Shown one piece after another: positions 57,644 to 64,000 of a DNA stretch of 64,000 bases. The stretch spans positions 21,061,067 through 21,125,066 of the forward strand of contig OW804094.1 of the NCBI GenBank assembly GCA_942159475.1, in the 5' to 3' direction. This DNA comes from Sthenelais limicola (Eukaryota > Annelida > Polychaeta > Phyllodocida > Sigalionidae). The translations under genes were made by a program, and so were the position numbers. The notes below the pieces were generated by a model. The model saw only the letters and a list, made by a program, of their open reading frames with translations, did no database searches and was not told the DNA's origin. How positions within the stretch are numbered: the stretch's first letter is position 1; each line of letters opens with the position of its first letter.

Positions 57644-58345
57644 CTACTGGGCTTTGTTAAAGGCAATGGCCAGCTGCTTTGCATACTCCCACTTCATTTC
57701 TCTTGATAAGTGACAGCCGTCACCTGCAAGCTTGTGGTAAAAGGATGAATATTTGGTTGGTCCGTTTTTGCGTTTTTTCTTTCCGGCTTGGCATCTATGG
57801 ATCATTTGGGAAACAAATGGTGTTGGGTTTCCCTGTTCTGCATTCATTTGCCTCGCCATATTACTGAAGATGACTACTCGCTCATTTATTTGCCTTTGTA
57901 CTTCCTGATAATGATCTTTCTTCGGGTAAAGTATCCCTTTTAAGGCGGCCAGGTGAGAGTTATATATTCTGACGTTGATGCCTATCATTGTGGCTATTGA
58001 AACTTTCGGTATGTAACCCTGAACCGGCGCTATTTGTTTAAGTGTTGATATTGCTTGGTTGAGGGTAGTTCTGATCGATTCTTCAAATAGGACGTTCGTA
58101 TCATGCCTCAGTTTTATCTGTTCACCAAAATCACTTTTATCTCTAAAAGTTATATTGCACAACCCAGCTGCTATTACTATATGCTTGGGTCTTCTTAATG
58201 CAACCATCGATCGTGCTTCCTCCGTCAACCTCTCTATGGTTCCCCCTCTTACTGTAATGACTCTTAACGCGACTCCTGAGAGTGTTATTTTAAGCTTGTT
58301 CTCTATGCCATCTCCCCTGGAGTCCATCAGTATCAGTAAATTCAT
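57644..58345 (-). CDS. LINE B ORF2: small SGNH/GDSL-hydrolase-like protein
   Basis: 233 residues; the ATG lies only six bases beyond the ORF1 stop (TAA TGTAAC ATG), which suggests termination-reinitiation. Block I is LILMDSRGDG with S9; block II VRGGT; block III AAGLCNIT with N64; block V AGDGCHLS with D209 and H212. Unlike the LINE A protein it keeps Asn in block III, so the catalytic set looks complete. A basic segment (KKKRKNGPTK, 189-198) could bind nucleic acid or direct it to the nucleus. Substrate unknown. Confidence 0.78.
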   Translation of the reverse strand: MNLLILMDSRGDGIENKLKITLSGVALRVITVRGGTIERLTEEARSMVALRRPKHIVIAAGLCNITFRDKSDFGEQIKLRHDTNVLFEESIRTTLNQAISTLKQIAPVQGYIPKVSIATMIGINVRIYNSHLAALKGILYPKKDHYQEVQRQINERVVIFSNMARQMNAEQGNPTPFVSQMIHRCQAGKKKRKNGPTKYSSFYHKLAGDGCHLSREMKWEYAKQLAIAFNKAQ

Positions 58346-58351
58346 GTTACA

Positions 58352-60169
58352 TTACATTACCTTTGTTTCAGCTTCAATGATAAGTCTCTCTCTAATTCTT
58401 TCTAAAATCTTTCCGAAAATGTTTTTCCCAGTGAGGCTACTCGCGTCTACGGTTACTCGGGCGCCATTTTGAATGAGCACTTCCGGGTGTTTGGTTCCGG
58501 TAGCCCACTTATGGGAGGATGTCATTTCGTATAATTTTTTCCCTTTTGTGTCGAGCAATTTTCTTTTAAGATCATTTGACTGGTCAAATTTTTGGTAAAC
58601 AATGTTTTCCAGCATATTTTCTTCGATCTCTTTCCACTCGGGAGACGTTCTAAACTTCCCGCCCTCTCCCTTAGCGACCGCTGGGTTTGGTTCACGCGCT
58701 ATGCTCTCGGCCAATCGAACACGGCCTGCCTTCGCCGCTTTGTTTGCTTGGAAACAATGCTCGGCCGAGTCATAGGTTCGGCCGTCAAATTCAAATTTTA
58801 CTTTATAAAAGTTGCTCATGAAGCTGTGTTCCCCTTTGAAGCCAATGCCATTTTCTCCCACTTGAACATGAAATATATTCTCGGGTTTGCAACCCTCTGG
58901 AAGCTTGTGTAAGTCATAGACACTGAAGGTTTCTCTTCCTATGACTATGTGGTTGGCCTCCAGCCTCGCCGCAATTTTATTTAACTCGAGTAGTCGTAAT
59001 GAGTTTTCGAGCAAATTCAACTGGTAGCCATTTGTGTGCCTGCTAAATTTATTTAGCCAGACCCTTCCATACATTCGTTGCTCCCTCATTTTCCTACTTG
59101 CTTTAACAATTTTAATTTTCATTTCTTCGGTGGCTACAATAATATAGACTGCCCTCCTCCGACCTATCGTGGCCTTCCCTATTCTGTAGGCGGTCTGTAC
59201 ATCTACTTTTTGTGACTCGTGAATCGCTAATTTTATGATTTTCAGAATTTTTTGGTGTACTTCTTCCCTTTCCCCATTTATTCTGACTATTTTGCTTAGC
59301 TCTTCTTGGGTTTCAATTCCTTGGTTTTCCCAATCCTCCTCAATCCCTTCGATGATTAAATAATGTGGGTCCTTTCTAGTTTTCGGCATATTCTCACCGT
59401 TTACTTGGGCTTGCCTGTCGGCTAATCCGTCATTCTCTTTTCTCTTTTCTTTTCCTTTTTCAACTTTTGGTTCAGCTTTTTCCCTTTTCCATTCGTTGTT
59501 TTTGCCCACCGTTACTTCGATTTCTCTGACTCGCCTCTCTAGCTCGTTTAAATTTATCATTTGATTTTCCATTTTCTTGATTCGTTTATGAAAGCCCTGG
59601 ATCGTGTTGGAGTTCTCCCAGGCGTATTCACCAAAGTCCTGCTCCATACACTCTATGTCAGTTTTTATTTTCGTTATAAATTGCCCAAAGCTGCTTTCTA
59701 CGAGCACTAAATCCTTTTTGACTTCCTCTAGCTCTGTTATTTCAATTTTATTTTGTGAAATTGAACCCACCTCATTCACTGGAGCATTCTTTCTCCTGGT
59801 CATCGACTTTCTTGTCGCCCATGACTTTGCCTCTGAATCCACTGTGCGCGGAGTCTCAGCGCGTGAATAATCTCCTTTTGAATTATCAAATAACACTTTC
59901 TTTACACTTCCATACTTCAGCTGAAGCATTTCCTCTTCGTTAAGGTTTTCTTCTTCCACTTTTACCTCATCATTCTCTGAGTGAGTGGTCTTTTTATCCG
60001 GGTATAATTCGTTATCCGTACTCATCTTTCCGGATTTCTCGTCATCGGATACCCAATCTCCATGGCCGCCATCCTTCTTAACGGTTTTCTTTCGCGATGA
60101 AAGTGTTTTTCTTGATGAACTGCCCAATATGGCATGTTTCATTCGAGAAAAAAGCCCTGGCGATTCCAT
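58352..60169 (-). CDS. LINE B ORF1: coiled-coil/RNA-binding-like protein with C-terminal NADAR domain
   Basis: 605 residues from the ATG at 60169. N-terminal 130 residues basic and Ser-rich. Coiled coil about 145-225 (RIKKMENQMINLNELERRVR), then a Lys/Glu stretch. Residues 268-395 resemble L1 ORF1 RNA-binding and C-terminal domains (HYLIIEGIEEDW, TAYRIGKATIGRRRAVYIIV, MREQRMYGRVWLNKF). Residues 441-598 are NADAR: FMSNFYKVKFEFDGRTY, SAEHCFQANKA (E470), W512, YQKFDQSND, KWATGT and GKNIFGKILERIRE. The linker YDLHKLPEGCKPE before NADAR matches that of LINE A. The likely role is RNA chaperone/packaging plus ADP-ribose removal. Frame fully open, though its ORF3 is broken. Confidence 0.9.
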   Translation of the reverse strand: MESPGLFSRMKHAILGSSSRKTLSSRKKTVKKDGGHGDWVSDDEKSGKMSTDNELYPDKKTTHSENDEVKVEEENLNEEEMLQLKYGSVKKVLFDNSKGDYSRAETPRTVDSEAKSWATRKSMTRRKNAPVNEVGSISQNKIEITELEEVKKDLVLVESSFGQFITKIKTDIECMEQDFGEYAWENSNTIQGFHKRIKKMENQMINLNELERRVREIEVTVGKNNEWKREKAEPKVEKGKEKRKENDGLADRQAQVNGENMPKTRKDPHYLIIEGIEEDWENQGIETQEELSKIVRINGEREEVHQKILKIIKLAIHESQKVDVQTAYRIGKATIGRRRAVYIIVATEEMKIKIVKASRKMREQRMYGRVWLNKFSRHTNGYQLNLLENSLRLLELNKIAARLEANHIVIGRETFSVYDLHKLPEGCKPENIFHVQVGENGIGFKGEHSFMSNFYKVKFEFDGRTYDSAEHCFQANKAAKAGRVRLAESIAREPNPAVAKGEGGKFRTSPEWKEIEENMLENIVYQKFDQSNDLKRKLLDTKGKKLYEMTSSHKWATGTKHPEVLIQNGARVTVDASSLTGKNIFGKILERIRERLIIEAETKVM

Positions 60170-60234
60170 GTCTTTGTCTTCTACTTTCGTACTATTTTTT
60201 TCTTCTGTCTGGCGGTGTTTTCTCTACTTTTGGT

Positions 60235-60635
60235 TGTGATCCGTTTCAGGAAAATTGTCATGATTCGCAAAAAATGGATTTTGAGATATCACCATATTTG
60301 AAAAGAGGGAATCAAGGGGATTCCAATGATAGTAAACACTAGGACACTCAATAAGTGTTATCATATTTTAAGTTTGATATTTTTATTTTTGAAACAAAAA
60401 GTTTGCAATGTTTCTAGATGAAGTAAAGTAACTAAATATACTCCATATGAAGGCCTTTAAAACGCAGGGATATATTTAATACAATATCCTGAAATTTGTT
60501 ACATGGTTTCATATGACTATAAGTAATAAACTGTTTAAAGATCAGAACATTTCAATAAAGAGATCTTGTGGAAAAAACACTTTAAAAAATATCAATTTTA
60601 CGACTTATGAATCATTTTCCTTGAACAAATCACAG
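60235..60635 (-). mobile_element. M2 element at the LINE B 5' border
   Basis: Full length; left TGTGATCCGTTTCAGG, right CCTTGAACAAATCACAG. Confidence 0.8.
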
Positions 60636-61224
60636 ATGGTGGGATTTGTCCCATCCACCCCAATACAAGTGGGCGGATGATCCTAGCAATTAAACAAGTC
60701 AAGTAATGAGCTAATTCCCATATTAATTATAGTTCAACGTCTAAAATATTGATCCCCTCCGCTCCAAATGCATTTTTAAAAGAGTCAAAAAATTTCTCTT
60801 AAATGAGATTGATTTTTCGTTCTGCTTTCTGCGCGGTAGGAAACTAACAATGAGGGAAAGGGCAGGTTGATGTAATTTGGTGGATTAGGTTTTTTTTATT
60901 TTTATTTTTCTATTTTTATCTGAATCTCATTAGTTCTGGTTTCAGTCGCGGAACCAATTGTCATGGAGATGCAGCGTCCGTTAAAGCTGCACTCTCAGCT
61001 AAATTAAAGATTTTCTACTTTTTTGCCCATTCTTTTCCAATTATCTGAGAGACATTTAACCAACTTTTTGGAGGATTTTGTCTCGTTGTTTTTGTTACAG
61101 GGCTCCTATGACGTCCTCCTTTGTATTTGGAGGACCGTACTGAATCATTTCCTATGGTGACTTCACTTATTATCGCTCACCAGTGGCTATTATCGCTCAA
61201 CCAATTCTACTTCAGATTCTTGTA
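60636..61224. other. Unassigned sequence
   Basis: No gene recognised. GTGGCTATTATCGCTCA and the preceding CACTTATTATCGCTCA near 61165-61200 form a short duplication. Confidence 0.3.
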
Positions 61225-61407
61225 TAAGGGTAAGATTTTCAGAAAATGTACAATTTGCAGCTCTACACATTTAGGAAATTCTCCTAAATCAGGCTGAAAA
61301 ATGATGAATTCCGGGTATATCTGAGTATATTTGAGTGTATTTAGATTTCCTAAATGTGCAGAGCTGCCAATTGTACATTTTCTAATAATTATTAAATCTG
61401 ACCCATA
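61225..61407. mobile_element. M1 left-left inverted dimer
   Basis: Both ends carry the M1 left arm: GCAGCTCTACACATTTAGGA near the left and TCCTAAATGTGCAGAGCTGC near the right. The normal right arm is missing, and a micro-insertion (AATAATTATT) lies in the terminal repeat. Confidence 0.8.
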
Positions 61408-61467
61408 TCCCTCAGACCTCAGTAAGCAGGGTGTAGAACCAATAGTAGTAAGATGGTAACATTTATA

Positions 61468-61929
61468 GGGGGCCCACACTGACAGCGATGGCCTTCGTGA
61501 TAAGCTTTGCAATAAGTTTCACGATAAAACATTTTCTATCACAAACATAATCCTGTTGCAGCAGTTTGTGCTACTTCCCGCATTTTGCTATGGAAAAAGT
61601 GGCGGAGTTTATCGCAAAATTATTTGACATGTTTTATAGTTGTTACTGATATGTAGTCTATCAGGAGAAGTTAATATGCTTTGTGATTGATCACAAAAAT
61701 GTGTTCTGCTTTGCGATGGGTTTTGTGATAGCCTTTTGCGATATAGAACTCAAAATCGTCTGCTAAAGTCATCTAAGGTCACAAAACTCTATCACAAACC
61801 ATGTCATCACAATAGTCTATTGCGATGCACTTTGCGACACACTTTTGCGATATTTTATTTCCATATTCATTGCAAAGGTTAATCACCAAACTCTATCGCG
61901 AAGCCCATCGCCGTCAGTGTGGGCGCCCT
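61468..61929. mobile_element. Non-autonomous element with terminal inverted repeats, about 460 bp
   Basis: Ends GGGCCCACACTGACAGCGAT and ATCGCCGTCAGTGTGGGCGC. The interior repeats TGCGATA/TATCGCA and TTTGTGATA in both orientations. Non-coding; family not identified. Confidence 0.8.
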
Positions 61930-62837
61930 ATTATCTTCAATCTTGGATGCCAAGTATGATAGCATGATGCCATGATGTCAGTCTGGTGGGATTAAACATT
62001 TACAGTTTCTCATTGGAGGCAATTGGAGCATCACCTGACCTGCACAACCGTCACGCTCGCTGGTAACCTACCCACCTCATGGTGGGCAGCCATTGTTTGA
62101 AAACATCCATGACTCATCATTACTTAAAAAAAAATCCCCATAAGATCAAAGATTCATCATTACTAAAAAAACAAAAGAAAACAAAGAGTCATCATTACTT
62201 TAAAAAACAAAAAACAAAGAGGCAGTTGTGGGTAATTCAAATATATTATTTAATAATTGAATTAACTAATGATATGCGGTCACATGATGTTATGACACTG
62301 TGTAATACACAGCTGTAAACAAGCACATACTTAATGAGATCTTGCGTGGTGTGGATGGTTGGGAATGATATCGCATGCCTTGTTGCCATGCTTAAAAAAG
62401 TCGCAAAGAAATTATTTTTCCTATGTTTTCCCTTGGGCATAACACAATGGTATCTCTCCCTTCTTTAATGATTTGGCTGATTAATTAACACAAACATATC
62501 GAAGATCTCCAACACAACAGACCTGTTCCTGTATCTATTCCTACATCGGTATTTAACAACTGAGGCTCATTTCCTACCAATTATACACATGTCACTGTAC
62601 TCTGCAAGAATAGATTGTATATTGTCATATTATTTTGTGTATCGATTAATAAACGTTTCTAAAAAACAAAACAAAAAACAATAGCATGACTGACGGCCTA
62701 GACATCTGAACTCACATATATTTGATGTTTACCGCTAACCTACAGGCCAGGTGCTGATGCACATGGTAACTAAAGGGTGTAAACATTAGTTCTATATTTT
62801 TGGCAGTAGAACACACACATAACAGTGATCAGTGGCT
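61930..62837. other. Unassigned; short imperfect repeat at 62105-62215
   Basis: A-rich units with TCATCATTACT occur three times about 40 bases apart. 62640-62680 (AATAAACGTTTCTAAAAAAC) may be a retroposon tail. No gene. Confidence 0.35.
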
Positions 62838-62885
62838 AAATGTGATTTGTTACAGAAAATATGAGTCACAAGTCGCATAAAAGGC
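62838..62885 (+). mobile_element. M2 left-end fragment
   Basis: TGTGATTTGTTACAGAAAAT then GAGTCACAAGTCGCA. Confidence 0.6.
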
Positions 62886-62988
62886 CTTCGAAAAAATATG
62901 CCTAGTCCTAAATTCATAGTTTAAATAAAGATTGATTAATTTAGTTTCAAAATATTGGAATTGGAACTTCGCGAAGAGGTGGCAAGTG

Positions 62989-63062
62989 GTCTCTGTGGCG
63001 CAATTGGTTAGCGCGTTAGACTGTTAATCTAAAGGTTGGTGGTTCGAGCCCACCCAGGGACT
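62989..63062 (+). tRNA. tRNA-Asn (anticodon GTT)
   Basis: Full cloverleaf of 74 bases: acceptor GTCTCTG/CAGGGAC, D stem GCGC/GCGC, anticodon stem TTAGA/TCTAA around loop CTGTTAA (anticodon GTT), T stem GGTGG/CCACC with B box GGTTCGAGCCC. The D-arm supplies the A box. A Pol III terminator TTTTT follows at 63068-63072. The base after the acceptor stem is T rather than the G usual for eukaryotic tRNA-Asn, the one odd point. Confidence 0.95.
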
Positions 63063-63067
63063 GAAGC

Positions 63068-63072
63068 TTTTT
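63068..63072 (+). terminator. Pol III terminator of tRNA-Asn
   Basis: Run of five T six bases after the tRNA 3' end. Confidence 0.85.
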
Positions 63073-63273
63073 CTTTACACGCCTAACAAGGTAACATAAC
63101 TTTTGGATACTCTTGAACAAAGTTGCAAGAAAAAGAAACGACCATATATGATGAAACAGGAAAGTAACCCAGCCCAATAAATCTTGCACGCATTCGTTAC
63201 ACCCCTCCCCCTCCCGCCACACACACACCTACACACACTGCCTAGAAATATCTTACTTTACCCTTAGAGTAAT

Positions 63274-63312
63274 AGAGTAAATTGTGACTTGTTTTCCTGG
63301 AACACATCACAT
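63274..63312. mobile_element. M2 end fragment
   Basis: TTGTGACTTGTTTTCCTGGA then ACACATCACA matches the M2 right end. Confidence 0.65.
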
Positions 63313-63348
63313 TGGAATAAAGCCTCTCCCTACAGATTCCATATGGTC

Positions 63349-63660
63349 CTGGGTATGACCATAAAGTGCCTTTCTGTCAATTTTCTCTGTCTCTCTCCCT
63401 TCTTCTCTAACTCTATTTCATGGGTATGACCATAAAGTGCCTGTCTGTCTCTTTTTTCTCTCTCTCTCCCTTCTTCTCTGTCTCTATTTCCTGGGTAAGA
63501 TCATAAAGTACCTTTCTGGCTCTTTTCTCTGTCTCTCTCTCCCTTCTTCTCTATCTCTATTTCCTGGGTAAGACCATAAAGTGCCTTTCTGTCTCTTTTC
63601 TCTGTCTCTCTCACCCTTCTTCCCTACCTCTATATCCTGGGTATGATCATAAACTGTCCC
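63349..63660 (+). repeat. 71-73-bp tandem repeat, about four copies
   Basis: CTGGGTATGACCATAAAGTG starts at 63349, 63420, 63491, 63564 and 63637, each followed by a CTCTGTCTCTCTCCCTTCTT tract. Confidence 0.92.
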
Positions 63661-64000
63661 CCTCTCAGCTCTCCCGCCCTTGATATAACCATATTAAATG
63701 TGTTGATAAGGGCGTAAAGTAACCAATCTCCCTCACTCCCTCTCAGCTCTCCCGCCCTTGATATAACCATATTAAATGTGTTGATAAGGGCGTAAAGCAA
63801 CCAATCTCACTCACTCCCTCTCAGCTCTCCCGCCCTTGATATAACCATATTAAATGTGTTGATAAGGGCGTTAAGCAACCAATCACACTCACTCACTCAC
63901 TCTCAGCTCTCCCGCCCTTGATATAACCATATTAAAGGTGTTGATAAGGGCGTAAAGCAACCAATCTCACTCACTCCCTCTCAGCTCTCCCGCCCTTGAT
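63661..64000 (+). repeat. 78-bp tandem repeat continuing past the window end
   Basis: CTCAGCTCTCCCGCCCTTGA starts at 63664, 63742, 63820, 63902 and 63980 (one unit is 82 bases). Each unit contains CGCCCTT...AAGGGCG as an inverted pair about 25 bases apart. Confidence 0.93.

Larger units (their letters stand above)
52598..60234 (-). mobile_element. LINE B: second three-ORF NADAR/SGNH retrotransposon
   Basis: Same gene order as LINE A, opposite strand, about 7.6 kb. The 3' UTR is about 670 bases and ends with AATAAA next to a TA run. The 5' leader visible before ORF1 is only 65 bases because an M2 copy abuts at 60235, so the true 5' end may be cut or displaced. ORF1 and ORF2 are intact; ORF3 has one in-frame stop. 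Protein identity to LINE A is low outside motifs, so the two are separate families. Confidence 0.88.

Noticed and set aside
57186..60342. Plus-strand frames across LINE B
   Set aside because: Antisense shadows of ORF1-ORF3.

Overview
This is invertebrate-like metazoan nuclear DNA: AT-rich, and built almost entirely from transposable elements and tandem repeats. The eukaryotic signs are non-LTR (LINE) and Penelope-like retroelements, many short inverted-repeat DNA elements with TA target sites, long mini- and microsatellites, and one well-formed eukaryotic tRNA-Asn(GTT). I cannot name the species. No host protein-coding gene could be supported.

Layout. 1-8 kb: a LINE 3' tail, then four families of short terminal-inverted-repeat elements, called here M1 (~240 bp), M2 (~400 bp), M3 (~180 bp) and M4 (~360 bp). 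8-20 kb: a tRNA-derived SINE-like head with nested palindromes, three large polypyrimidine tracts, and 44-bp, 30-bp and 91-bp tandem arrays, with M1 copies between them. 20-30.4 kb: M1/M2/M3 copies, foldback elements and a 2.7-kb array of a 41-bp unit that holds a CpG-rich, promoter-like insert. 30.4-37.2 kb: LINE A, apparently intact, with three ORFs. 37.2-40.5 kb: a broken Penelope-like reverse transcriptase, an unrecognised Pro/Ser-rich reading frame and a hammerhead-ribozyme-like motif. 40.5-52.6 kb: M1/M2/M4 copies, a 5'-truncated LINE on the minus strand and a 75-bp array whose units carry a tRNA D-arm/A-box. 52.6-60.2 kb: LINE B on the minus strand, with the same three-ORF plan as LINE A. 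60.2-64 kb: M2, an M1 inverted dimer, another inverted-repeat element, tRNA-Asn and two tandem arrays that run to the window end.

The main discovery is the pair of LINEs. Both encode, in order: (1) an L1-ORF1-like protein (coiled coil plus RNA-binding-like region) fused to a C-terminal NADAR (YbiA-like) domain, a fold whose studied members remove ADP-ribose from guanine bases; (2) a free-standing small SGNH/GDSL-hydrolase-like protein; (3) an endonuclease plus reverse transcriptase. The two copies are strongly diverged yet keep the same order, the same linker before NADAR, and a short motif repeated in the ORF2-ORF3 spacer. My inference is that the NADAR domain protects the element's RNA, cDNA or target DNA from host ADP-ribosylation, while the hydrolase has a separate accessory role.
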